Shown piece by piece: positions 38,812 through 47,217 of a DNA stretch of 64,000 nucleotides. The notes under the pieces are model-generated. The model worked only from the letters and a program-made list of their open reading frames with translations, had not been told where the DNA came from and made no database searches. The DNA is from Marinagarivorans algicola (GTDB lineage: Bacteria; Pseudomonadota; Gammaproteobacteria; Pseudomonadales; Cellvibrionaceae): NCBI RefSeq assembly GCF_001292705.1, contig NZ_LGAK01000011.1, positions 62,001-126,000 on the forward strand. Reading direction: 5' to 3'. The number at the start of each line of letters is the position of its first letter. Position 1 is the first letter of the stretch. The position numbers and the translations under genes are program-made.

Positions 38812-38910
38812 CTCATAACGCCAGTATCACACGCAAAAACTGTGGCGTGTAGTTTGTATAGATGGGCGAATCCCGAATACAAACGAAGCAACACAGTTTT
38901 GGCGTGTAGA
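38812..38910 (-). repeat. attC-like cassette recombination site (weak)
   Basis: A nested palindrome: ACACGCAAAAACTGTG (38,829-38,844) pairs with CACAGTTTTGGCGTGT (38,892-38,907), and GTTTGTAT with ATACAAAC inside. It ends on the coding side with GGCGTTATGA, similar to attC simple sites. It lies just downstream of the bor stop, where an attC is expected, but the left core box is degenerate. Confidence 0.45.
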
Positions 38911-38923
38911 TATTTTTATTGAA

Positions 38924-39217
38924 TCACTTGGTACAGTAAACTTTTGCCTGGCGAGGGGTATAGATGCCCCAACTCACCATTCCCAAAAATCCATTTAAAA
39001 AACTCATATGAGATTCAACCTTCGCCACCTTTTCAGCGCCGCCGCAAATTTCTGCCGCGTTCATCTCTTGTGTTTGTCCTAATCCAGAAATAAAGAAAGG
39101 CTGCATAGTTTCCTTATTTGGTGTGGTAGAGTTATTACCGCCTGAAATTTCAAATGTTTGAGTTGCGCACCCCGAAATAGATGCAGCAGCAACAATTGCG
39201 ATTAATGATTTCTTCAA
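38924..39217 (-). CDS. bor: Bor-family lipoprotein
   Basis: A 97-residue lipoprotein with lipobox SGC (Cys17) after MKKSLIAIVAAASI. The mature part follows the Bor pattern of phage lambda along its length: QTFEI, KETMQPFFISGLGQ, AAEICGGAEKVAKVES, NGFLGMVSWGIYTPRQAKVYC. Bor is an outer-membrane lipoprotein linked to serum survival in lambda lysogens; its role in a free-living marine bacterium is unknown. The gene lies in a run of same-strand small genes with attC-like sites, consistent with an integron cassette. Confidence 0.88.
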   Translation of the reverse strand: MKKSLIAIVAAASISGCATQTFEISGGNNSTTPNKETMQPFFISGLGQTQEMNAAEICGGAEKVAKVESHMSFLNGFLGMVSWGIYTPRQAKVYCTK

Positions 39218-39298
39218 TTTCTTTCTCCTTCGGCTCTGAAAATTAAATCAACGAATATAGAGCCATCTATTCCCTGATGTACGATCGAAAAATTACAA

Positions 39299-39402
39299 AC
39301 CTAACGCCCAATTAACAGGCAAAAAGTGGTTTGGCTAAAATACATGAACGTAGTGAACAAAAAAGCCAACTATTTTTTGCCCGCTTGAATGCCTTGTTAG
39401 CA
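39299..39402 (-). repeat. attC site of an integron cassette
   Basis: On the coding (minus) strand it runs from TGCTAAC (39,402 down) to GTTAGGT (ending 39,299), 104 bp, with internal complementary boxes GCAAAAAATAGTTGGC and GCCAAACCACTTTTTGC. The 3' simple site fits GTTRRRY. It begins 8 bp after the stop of the lipoprotein gene, the normal cassette layout. No integron integrase is in the window. Confidence 0.7.
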
Positions 39403-39409
39403 TTGCAGT

Positions 39410-39757
39410 TCACACCGAACTTACAAGCGGTAAACCTAACTTTTTAACAAGAGACGAAAACTGAATTTTTGTATAAGGACCATAAACAAACTCGTCGTGT
39501 TCGGCAAATTTGTGGTCATTGATTTTATCAATATAGTAAAAAGCGCAAGTTTTATGTGGACAAGCATAAACCGAGATATATTTTTCGTTAGTTTCTATAC
39601 TTACTGGTTCATCAATACGCCCAATATATGCACCTTCACCAAGGCTATGCCCCAACGTTTTAGTGCCGCCAATGTAATACACTTCATAAGGTTGTTCTTC
39701 CCAAACAGGAGAACAACCTATTAGAAATAATGACGCCAAAACTAGAAATATTCTCAC
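39410..39757 (-). CDS. Putative lipoprotein, integron cassette gene
   Basis: A 115-residue protein with a lipoprotein signal (MRIFLVLASLFLIGC, lipobox IGC). The mature part (VYYIGGTKTLGHSLGEGAYIG, YISVYACPHKTCAFYYIDK) is not recognised. It is followed at once by a good attC site, so it is probably a cassette gene. Function unknown. Confidence 0.65.
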   Translation of the reverse strand: MRIFLVLASLFLIGCSPVWEEQPYEVYYIGGTKTLGHSLGEGAYIGRIDEPVSIETNEKYISVYACPHKTCAFYYIDKINDHKFAEHDEFVYGPYTKIQFSSLVKKLGLPLVSSV

Positions 39758-40287
39758 AAACTTCCCTACATGCTAACACCCGTTCTGACCAGCCTAGTTT
39801 TAAAAGCGTAAACAATACACCGCCCAACGCTAGAGCACAAGGACACCACACTAACCTATTTTGTTACACGTTTCTCACAAAGCTGGCCCGCGTGCCACCT
39901 AACAACGCATACACTACAGCCATCGACTTCTAGCCTTAGTGAGCTCTAGCCGTCGAGTATTAACCAAACAACCCAAAGCTGGCCTTAATGCCCTTATCAC
40001 ACAACTCACTTGCGCCTTGATAAATTTAGCGCTTGGGATGTCCTCATTATTCTTTTTAATATGCGTTATCACAAGATCCGACTCATAACGAGAATGACTT
40101 AAAATGAGCGCCTATCTCAGCAAAACGCATGGGTTAAGTGGTGTAATCACTAGCTAAACGCATAGGGGTTGAACCATGAAAATTTACGTATAACTCTTGT
40201 AATTTTGGTGGTACAAGCGGCCAACCTATTTCCTTAGTTGAACGCCGCACATCGTTTTGGTGTACAGCGCTCATCGCCAGCTCAGTG
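39758..40287. other. Gene-poor region upstream of cassettes
   Basis: About 530 bp with only short open frames. GCTAACACC near 39,771 and GCCCAACGCTAG near 39,825 resemble pieces of cassette core sites, so this may hold one or two worn cassettes. No gene is supported. Confidence 0.3.
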
Positions 40288-40575
40288 ATGCTCACCAGCG
40301 TATTTTTAATGACCAGTATCGATACTCACGCACAAAGTACAAGCACACACAATCCAAATACACACCATCCCAATAAAAATCAGCTCGCCGCTAAAGCCTG
40401 GCTAAACATTCAAAAAACACCCCCCAATAAAGAGCCTATCATGGCGCACGCAATACCCGCGCTGCCGCCAATTAGCCACCCACAAACAGCCAGCTGGAGT
40501 CATTTTATATTTTGGCTTAGTGCTGTGTGCTTGCTAAGTTATTTATTTGTCCGCGCCATGCACAACGAGCCTTAA
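40288..40575 (+). CDS. Hypothetical single-pass membrane protein
   Basis: A frame of about 95 codons with an apparent signal segment (MLTSVFLMTSIDTHAQS), an Asn/His/Pro-rich middle and a C-terminal membrane helix (HFIFWLSAVCLLSYLFV) ending RAMHNEP. The same frame continues upstream to about 40,180 and reads VERRTSFWCTALIASSV, which would make a better signal peptide, but no standard start codon is present there. It may therefore be a 5'-damaged gene or use a rare start. Not recognised. Confidence 0.4.
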   Translation: MLTSVFLMTSIDTHAQSTSTHNPNTHHPNKNQLAAKAWLNIQKTPPNKEPIMAHAIPALPPISHPQTASWSHFIFWLSAVCLLSYLFVRAMHNEP

Positions 40576-40622
40576 GCGCAACCAGAATAACTATGCCGTG
40601 ATATACAGGCGTATTCGAGGGG

Positions 40623-40647
40623 AAAAAGCCACCGTTTAAGGTGGCTT
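40623..40647 (-). terminator. Rho-independent terminator of the hydrolase gene
   Basis: On the minus strand, AAGCCACC-TTAAAC-GGTGGCTT is followed by TTT and then CCCC. The stem of 8 bp with a T tract lies 23 bp after the hydrolase stop. Confidence 0.75.
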
Positions 40648-40669
40648 AGCACATTAATACAATCAATAA

Positions 40670-41647
40670 TTAGTGAGCAGGGTTCTTTGAGAAAAAAGTT
40701 TTCATGTGCTTAATCGCATTATACTTACGCGTTTGATGGATCCAGTGATCGCCTTTTTTATACTTAACATACTTAGCATTAGGGGTGCAGTCGTTATTAG
40801 GTAAGCGATAGGCTTCGCCACTGTTAAAACGGTCTTGCTCGCCATAAAACACCAATACGGGCTGACTGACAGTCAACGAAAAGCTCGGCGCAGGATTACA
40901 CGTATTTAAAGTGGTTAACGGCCAATCCAATGCCTTGTAGTGGTTGTAAATGGCATCAATACTGGCGCCATTATTGGCTAACCACATTTCTTCTAAGGCC
41001 AAACCCAGTGACCAATCCATGCGGTTTTTGGCTTCTTCGGTGTAAACATCGCGTTTAAAATGTGCCACATTATTCGCCAGCGTTGCTTCGCGGCTCCACG
41101 GTGCAATATCGTCACGTGCTAGTGGTACATAAGCATCGATTAATGCACGCTGCTTATCAGATTCATGATAGGCGCGTGCGTACATTAAAGGGTGTGGGTT
41201 AGCAAAAATAACTGCACGCTCAACATTATTTGGGTAGTTTATGGCGGTGCGCCACGCTGTTGCGCCACCCCAATCATGCCCCACAACAGTAAACTTCTCA
41301 TAGCCCAATGCTTTGGCAACAGCAACAGCATCGGCCGCTAAAGTGGTTACAGAATAATCAGCAACCTCAGTCGGAATAGTTGAAGGGTAATAGCCGCGCG
41401 AGGTGTAAGCCACGGTGTAGTAATCTTGACTAAAGGCCTTAAGGTAATCTTGCCATACTTCAGCACGTTCTGGTGCACCGTGCAAAAACAGCAACAAAGG
41501 CTTGCCAGGCTCGCCTTCGGCAAGGTAATGCAATACCTGCCCTGTTTCGATATCAATAAAACCTTCTTCGCCTGCCTGAACGGCCATACTCAATGCCAAG
41601 CATGAGGCTGAAACAAGTCCTACAATCATTTGTGTTATTTTTTTCAT
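40670..41647 (-). CDS. Exported alpha/beta hydrolase, epoxide-hydrolase-like
   Basis: A 325-residue protein with a signal peptide (about 1-25, ending AVQA). Motifs: FLHGAPERAEVW (HGxP oxyanion), VVGHDWGGATAW with Asp as nucleophile, as in epoxide hydrolases and haloalkane dehalogenases, and a late KKGDHWIHQ with the catalytic His. This places it among Asp-nucleophile hydrolases; the substrate is unknown. Its signal peptide predicts a periplasmic location, which is uncommon for the family. Followed by its own terminator. Confidence 0.85.
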   Translation of the reverse strand: MKKITQMIVGLVSASCLALSMAVQAGEEGFIDIETGQVLHYLAEGEPGKPLLLFLHGAPERAEVWQDYLKAFSQDYYTVAYTSRGYYPSTIPTEVADYSVTTLAADAVAVAKALGYEKFTVVGHDWGGATAWRTAINYPNNVERAVIFANPHPLMYARAYHESDKQRALIDAYVPLARDDIAPWSREATLANNVAHFKRDVYTEEAKNRMDWSLGLALEEMWLANNGASIDAIYNHYKALDWPLTTLNTCNPAPSFSLTVSQPVLVFYGEQDRFNSGEAYRLPNNDCTPNAKYVKYKKGDHWIHQTRKYNAIKHMKTFFSKNPAH

Positions 41648-41914
41648 TATTTAATCCTGTATTGATGTTTCCCAATCGCCTATTGGCGATACTCCTATGG
41701 TACCTGCATGCAATCACTTGAAACGCCTAAATCCAGACTTGAGTAGTGCAAAACTAAAACATTGCCATGCGCACTCAAGAATGTATCACGTTATATGAGT
41801 ATGAATAAACATCCACTTCACCGTGAATATACTTATTCATACTGCAAAGGGGTACCTGAAGCGTCGGCACTCTATCGCGCCAGCCAGTCAAATAATACTC
41901 ATGGATCAGCTGTA

Positions 41915-42421
41915 CTAGTCGTAAAGCCCACCAAACAACTCCAATTGCACCAAATACAAGCGCACGTCAAATTCCAACTGATGGTAATTAGGCTGCATAT
42001 GTAAACACAGGCGATAAAAGGCTTTGTTGTGCTCTTTTTCTTTAAGGTGCGCCAGCTCGTGCACAGCAATCATATTTAAAAAAGGCTCGGGCGTTTTGCG
42101 AAAAACACCGCCAATACGAATTTCATTTTTGGCTTTCACTTTTTTACCGTGTACACGCGCGATGTAAGTATGCAGCCCTAGTGCGTTATGTAAGACATGC
42201 AACTTATTGTCGTAAATAACCTTACTTAGAGGCGCTGATTTTTTCATGTGCACGTTTTTAAGCTCAACCACATAATCACGCAATTGCTGATCGCTGGTCA
42301 TAGTGTGTGCATGGGGGTAACGTGCAAGCAAGGTATCGCCCAAGCGCTGCTGCTTGACTAAAGCTTCAACCTGCGCTTTAACATTGGCAGGGTATTGATT
42401 TAAGTATTTATTAACGGGCAT
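41915..42421 (-). CDS. YgjP-like (M48-related) metallopeptidase
   Basis: A 168-residue protein of the YgjP/DUF45 group. The zinc motif is HELAHLKEKEHNKAFYRLC, an HExxH-type helix with the downstream E/H residues of this family, and upstream KNEIRIGGVFRKTPEPFLN is the beta region. The family is sometimes linked to restriction-modification or wss systems; here no such partner is near. It is a conserved cytoplasmic protein. Function uncertain. Confidence 0.8.
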   Translation of the reverse strand: MPVNKYLNQYPANVKAQVEALVKQQRLGDTLLARYPHAHTMTSDQQLRDYVVELKNVHMKKSAPLSKVIYDNKLHVLHNALGLHTYIARVHGKKVKAKNEIRIGGVFRKTPEPFLNMIAVHELAHLKEKEHNKAFYRLCLHMQPNYHQLEFDVRLYLVQLELFGGLYD

Positions 42422-42711
42422 GTAAGGCTACTGATATAAAGTTAATGTTACTGTTTGTCCTGCAAAGTTTTCTCACGCATCCATACCGAGACTGGGCGCT
42501 GTTGAAGCGCTCTGTGTAGCACTACAGCGTAATAACCACCACTATCAGCAGTAGTACTGCCACTTGCTCAGCCGTAATAACTCACAATCACTCAATTAAT
42601 AACGCTGCATCGGCTAAGGCCCTGCCCTCACACTCAACAACCCTGTATAATCAGCACTAATTTGCAATTAATTTTGCCCTCACAGCAGGGCCACAGAACG
42701 CGGGCATCATA

Positions 42712-45564
42712 ATGAGTGACGATACAACCCCACAAGATAACAAGACCTATCAACCAGCTAATATTGAACAACACTGGTATAACATTTGGGAAGAGCGTGG
42801 TTATTTTGCCCCCAGTGGCGAAGGGACACCCTACAGTATTATGACCCCACCGCCCAACGTAACCGGTAGCCTCCATATGGGCCACGGCTTTAATAATGCC
42901 ATTATGGATGCCTACATTCGCTATAAACGAATGAGTGGCAACAATACTTTATGGCAAGGCGGTTGTGACCATGCAGGTATTGCAACCCAAATGGTGGTCG
43001 AACGCCAACTCGGTGCCGAGGGTATATCACGTCACGACCTAGGCCGTGAAAAGTTTTTAGGCAAAGTATGGGACTGGAAAGAGCACAGTGGTGGCACCAT
43101 CACTCAGCAAATCCGCCGTTTAGGTAGCTCCATTGACTGGACCCGTGAACGCTTCACTATGGACGAAGGCTTATCCACTGCGGTGCAAGAAGTATTTGTA
43201 CGCCTACATAGCGAGGGCCTGATTTATCGAGGTAAACGCTTAGTCAACTGGGATCCCAAACTGCACACCGCCATTAGTGACTTAGAAGTATTAAGCGAAG
43301 AAGCCAAAGGCAGTATGTGGTACTTTAACTACCCATTAACCGATGGTACAGGCCACCTCACCGTTGCCACTACCCGCCCAGAAACAATGCTCGGCGATAC
43401 CGCCGTTGCCGTAGACCCTAGCGATGAGCGCTATCAGGCTCTCGTAGGCAAAACCATTACCTTACCCATTACCGGTCGTGTTATTCCTATCGTTGCCGAT
43501 GAATATGTCGATAAAGAGTTTGGTACTGGTTGTGTCAAGATTACCCCAGCACACGACTTTAACGATTACGACGTTGGCAAGCGCCAAAGCCTACCTGTCA
43601 TTAATATTTTTGATCGCGATGCGAATATCCTTAGCCAATTTAGCGTATTAGAAAATGGGACCTTTAAAGAGCTCAGCACCGAAGCCTGCCCTGCCGAATA
43701 CGCCGGCCTCGAGCGCTTTGCCGCACGCAAGCAATTAATTGCTCAAGCCGAAGCCGAGGGCTGGCTACTAAAAGTAGAGCCTCATGCATTAAAAGTCCCC
43801 AAAGGCGACCGCAGTGGCGTAGTCATCGAGCCATGGTTAACCGATCAATGGTATGTCGATACAGCCCCTATGGCCAAAGAAGCTATTAAGGTAGTAGAAG
43901 ACGGCCAAGTTAAGTTTGTCCCCAAGCAATACGAAAATATGTATTTTGCGTGGATGCGCGATATTCAAGACTGGTGTATTTCTCGTCAATTATGGTGGGG
44001 CCATCGTATTCCCGCTTGGTACGACCATAACGGCAAAGTTTTTGTCGGCCGCAACGAGGCCGAAGTACGCGCCAAACACAATATTGGCCCCGAGGTGCAA
44101 TTACGCCAAGACGACGACGTACTCGACACTTGGTTTAGCTCGGCACTATGGACCTTCTCAACACTAGGCTGGCCTGAGCAAACACCCGAACTAAAAACTT
44201 TTCACAGTACCGACTTACTGGTCACCGGTTTTGATATCATATTTTTCTGGGTAGCCAGAATGATTATGATGACAACGCACTTTGTGAAAAACGAAGATGG
44301 CACGCCGCAAGTTCCCTTTAAAACCGTTTATGTTCATGGCTTAGTACGCGATAGCGAAGGCCAAAAGATGAGCAAATCTAAGGGCAATGTTTTAGACCCT
44401 ATCGATTTAATCGACGGCATCGATCTGGAAGCATTGGTGCAAAAACGCACTGCGGGTTTAATGAAGCCCAAAGATGCCAAAAAAATCGAAAAAGCCACTC
44501 GTAAAGAGTTCCCTAAAGGCCTCAATGCCTACGGTACCGATGCTTTGCGCTACACCTTTTATTCATTAGCCAGCACCGGTCGTGATATTAATTTTGATAC
44601 TGGTCGCATTGAGGGTTTCCGTAATTTTTGCAATAAATTGTGGAACGCTGCAAATTTTGTATTAATGAACTGTGAAGCACAAGATTGTGGGCAAAACGGT
44701 AGCGATAATTACACCCTCAATGTTGCCGACAAATGGATTGTTAGCCGCCTGCAACAAGTTGAAAAAGCCATGGCCGAAGGCTTTGATACCTTCCGCTTAG
44801 ATATCGCCAGCCAAGTGCTCTATGACTTTATTTGGAATGAGTACTGTAGTTGGTATATTGAACTTGCCAAACCCGCACTCAAAAATGGTGATGCCGCCGC
44901 ACAGCGCGGCACCCGCCGTACCCTTATTCGCGTACTAGAGGCCAGTTTGCGTATGGCCCACCCATTAATGCCGTTTATCACCGAAGAGATTTGGCACAAA
45001 GTTAAAGACCTCGCCGCCACTCAAGGCGAGAGTATTATGCTGCAAAGCTATCCCATTGCAGATGAGACTCTTATTGATCACGATGCCCTCGCTGATTTTG
45101 AGTGGATGCAGTCGGTTATTGAGGGTGTGCGTAATATTCGTGGCGAAATGAATGTTAGCCCAGGCAAAAAAGTCCCCGCTATTTTTACCGCCGGCGATTC
45201 ACACGCGAAAGCGCGCCTAGAGGCGAATACGGTATTTTTGTGCACACTCGCGAGCCTAGATAGCGCAGCTTGGCAAGATGACGCCACTCTAATACCGGCT
45301 AGCGCCACCACACTCGTAGGCCAGCTCGAGGTGCACGTGCCACTGGCAGGTATTATCGATAAAGACGCCGAACTCACTCGCCTAGATAAAGAAACGGGTA
45401 AAATGGAGCTAGAAATCAAAAAGCTTGGCGGTAAATTAAGCAACCCGGGCTTTGTTGATAAAGCCCCCGCCGAGGTCGTCGAAAAAGAAAAAACACGCTT
45501 AGCAGGGTTAACAGAGCAACTTGAAAAATTAGAAAAACAAAAAGAAAAAATTGCAGGCTTATAG
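42712..45564 (+). CDS. valS: Valyl-tRNA synthetase
   Basis: A 950-residue class Ia synthetase that charges tRNA-Val. It shows the HIGH motif as [15 protein letters not shown] (about 43-57), the CP1 editing domain ([15 protein letters not shown] and [13 protein letters not shown]), the KMSKS motif as [14 protein letters not shown], an anticodon-binding domain and the C-terminal coiled coil ([19 protein letters not shown] to the end). Length equals Escherichia coli ValS. It has its own terminator and no operon partner here. Confidence 0.98.
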   Translation: MSDDTTPQDNKTYQPANIEQHWYNIWEERGYFAPSGEGTPYSIMTPPPNVTGSLHMGHGFNNAIMDAYIRYKRMSGNNTLWQGGCDHAGIATQMVVERQLGAEGISRHDLGREKFLGKVWDWKEHSGGTITQQIRRLGSSIDWTRERFTMDEGLSTAVQEVFVRLHSEGLIYRGKRLVNWDPKLHTAISDLEVLSEEAKGSMWYFNYPLTDGTGHLTVATTRPETMLGDTAVAVDPSDERYQALVGKTITLPITGRVIPIVADEYVDKEFGTGCVKITPAHDFNDYDVGKRQSLPVINIFDRDANILSQFSVLENGTFKELSTEACPAEYAGLERFAARKQLIAQAEAEGWLLKVEPHALKVPKGDRSGVVIEPWLTDQWYVDTAPMAKEAIKVVEDGQVKFVPKQYENMYFAWMRDIQDWCISRQLWWGHRIPAWYDHNGKVFVGRNEAEVRAKHNIGPEVQLRQDDDVLDTWFSSALWTFSTLGWPEQTPELKTFHSTDLLVTGFDIIFFWVARMIMMTTHFVKNEDGTPQVPFKTVYVHGLVRDSEGQKMSKSKGNVLDPIDLIDGIDLEALVQKRTAGLMKPKDAKKIEKATRKEFPKGLNAYGTDALRYTFYSLASTGRDINFDTGRIEGFRNFCNKLWNAANFVLMNCEAQDCGQNGSDNYTLNVADKWIVSRLQQVEKAMAEGFDTFRLDIASQVLYDFIWNEYCSWYIELAKPALKNGDAAAQRGTRRTLIRVLEASLRMAHPLMPFITEEIWHKVKDLAATQGESIMLQSYPIADETLIDHDALADFEWMQSVIEGVRNIRGEMNVSPGKKVPAIFTAGDSHAKARLEANTVFLCTLASLDSAAWQDDATLIPASATTLVGQLEVHVPLAGIIDKDAELTRLDKETGKMELEIKKLGGKLSNPGFVDKAPAEVVEKEKTRLAGLTEQLEKLEKQKEKIAGL

Positions 45565-45586
45565 CTGTCGCTAAATATCATCACAT

Positions 45587-45617
45587 AAAAAAGGGCCTGC
45601 AAAAAAAGGCCCTTTTT
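45587..45617 (+). terminator. Rho-independent terminator of valS
   Basis: AAAAAGGGCCT and AGGCCCTTTTT form an 11-bp stem with a 9-nt A-rich loop, followed by ATTT, 23 bp after the valS stop. The A and T tracts on both sides allow action in both directions. Confidence 0.85.
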
Positions 45618-46000
45618 ATTTGCCTACTACTTAATAAATATTAGAAATAAAAGCCATGCACATATTTTTATTTCGTCACTATTTAGCCAAGCTAAAATAA
45701 TTCACCTGCTAGTGTGCTGATGGCTTATTTTCTAAGCATTGAAGCGCCGGGAGCGGTTCAAATAATAATTCATTAGCGCCCAATTTTAGCATCTTTGAAT
45801 AGCGTCTCATTTTTTATAACTCATTTGATATGTATTATTCCTATGTGTCAGGCTGAGTGTCTCCAAGATCGTCTAACATGTCGTTAAATACATAATTAAG
45901 TGCCAGTAGCTCACGTGCAATGATGGCAGTCGACAAGCCTCAACCCTCGCCATCACGTGGCCCTGAGCATACCAAAACAGACAGTGAACATGATTATTGC
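45618..46000. other. Intergenic region downstream of valS
   Basis: About 380 bp without a supported gene between the valS terminator and the inverted repeat at 46,001. The base composition resembles the worn gene scar further right. It may be where a regulator gene was lost, but no family can be read. Confidence 0.3.
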
Positions 46001-46048
46001 AATAATAGAAATAATAAATTTCAATATTAGCTAATTATTTCTATTATT
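46001..46048. promoter_or_regulatory. 15-bp perfect inverted repeat upstream of the GST operon
   Basis: AATAATAGAAATAAT (46,001-46,015) and ATTATTTCTATTATT (46,034-46,048) are perfect reverse complements with an 18-bp spacer. The AT-rich sequence and its place 65 bp upstream of the first operon ATG suggest a regulator operator, such as for a LysR- or TetR-type protein; no such gene lies nearby. Confidence 0.5.
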
Positions 46049-46112
46049 TGGAGGCCTATAGTGAAGCTACCTGAAAGACTTAGCTACAAGCTCACTTAAT
46101 GGAAGGCACTAT

Positions 46113-46483
46113 ATGTCACGTATTAATACCCCTTCAAACATCCAAGAAGCACCAGTCGCTGCTCAGCCTTTACTCGAAGCGGTAAATAAGCAATTTTGAC
46201 ACGCAAGTGGACCCGCGAATTAGATTACCGTTTAGTGAAAGAATTGTGGGCCTATACCGAAAACCGCATTGCTGTACGTTTTGCTTATGAATTTCGTGAT
46301 GACTCAGGCTAGTGGTTCCGTGCTTACGGTAACGAAAATTGGGCATTCAACGCAGAGGGTTTAATGCAGCGCCGTATCGCCAGCATTAATGAGCATGTGA
46401 TTGACGAGCAAAACCGCTTGTTTCATTGGCCACTGGGTCGACGCCCCGATGACCATCCCGGCTTAACCGAACTTGGTCTTTAA
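46113..46483 (+). pseudogene. Scar fusing a CMD-like gene start to a DUF1348 gene end
   Basis: From ATG 46,113 the frame reads MSRINTPSNIQEAPVAAQPL and on to NKQF, the N-terminus of a carboxymuconolactone-decarboxylase/AhpD-type protein, then stops. The next bases, in another frame, encode [35 protein letters not shown], an in-frame TAG, then [17 protein letters not shown] and [17 protein letters not shown], which is the C-terminal half of the DUF1348 (NTF2-like) family. A deletion joining the two genes near 46,197 plus the TAG explain this. Both functions are lost; the GST gene follows 48 bp later. Confidence 0.75.
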
Positions 46484-46531
46484 GTTTATTTAAATTATAA
46501 AAATATATATTTACCTATTAAGGAAATCATC

Positions 46532-47173
46532 ATGAACACAAAATTCGCCGCCCAAAATGCGCCTATTAAACTGTACCGCAATCTGCTCTCGGGTCACTGC
46601 CACCGTGTTGAGCTGATGCTGTCATTATTAGACATCCCCTACGAAACCATCGACCTAGACATGGCCAATGGCGCTCACAAAGCACCTGACTATTTAAAAA
46701 TTAGCCCTTTTGGCCAAGTGCCCGCCATCGATGATAACGGTATTACGTTGGCCGACTCCAACGCCATCATTACCTATTTAGAAAAGAAATATAACGATGG
46801 CTACGCGTGGTATCCGCAAGATCCTGTTAAGGCGGCCGAAGTACAACGTTGGCTATCGGTTGCCGCCGGTGAAATTGCCTACGGGCCTTGCGCTGTTCGC
46901 CTAGTAAAAGTGTTTGGCGTCGATCTTGATTACGATGTCGCCAAGAAAAAAACCGACGCATTGCTTGCAGTCATCGAGCCGCTTTTAAATACTCGCCCTT
47001 ATCTAGCAGGCGAGGCCATCACACTCGCTGATGTAGCTGGTTATAGTTATATTTCCCACGTGCCAGAAGGCGGCGTGAGTTTGGAGCCGTATCCTGCGAT
47101 TCGTGCCTGGCTTGAGCGTATTGAAGCACACCCACGTTTTGTGGGCATGAAGCGCACACCGGTGCCAGCTTAA
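46532..47173 (+). CDS. Glutathione S-transferase family protein
   Basis: A 213-residue GST. The N-terminal thioredoxin fold has LSGHCHRVELMLSLLDIPYE, SPFGQVPAIDDNGITLADSNAIITYL with the cis-Pro and the DS (glutathione-binding) pair, and the C-terminal helical domain has LAGEAITLADVAGYSY (the conserved N-capping motif). Substrates may be xenobiotic or quinone/peroxide compounds. It precedes, by 44 bp, a flavin/iron-sulphur oxidoreductase, and both are probably one operon whose first genes have decayed. Confidence 0.88.
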   Translation: MNTKFAAQNAPIKLYRNLLSGHCHRVELMLSLLDIPYETIDLDMANGAHKAPDYLKISPFGQVPAIDDNGITLADSNAIITYLEKKYNDGYAWYPQDPVKAAEVQRWLSVAAGEIAYGPCAVRLVKVFGVDLDYDVAKKKTDALLAVIEPLLNTRPYLAGEAITLADVAGYSYISHVPEGGVSLEPYPAIRAWLERIEAHPRFVGMKRTPVPA

Positions 47174-47217
47174 TAATTTTTTGCATTATTTTTTTCGCAA
47201 ACGATCAGGACACGACT

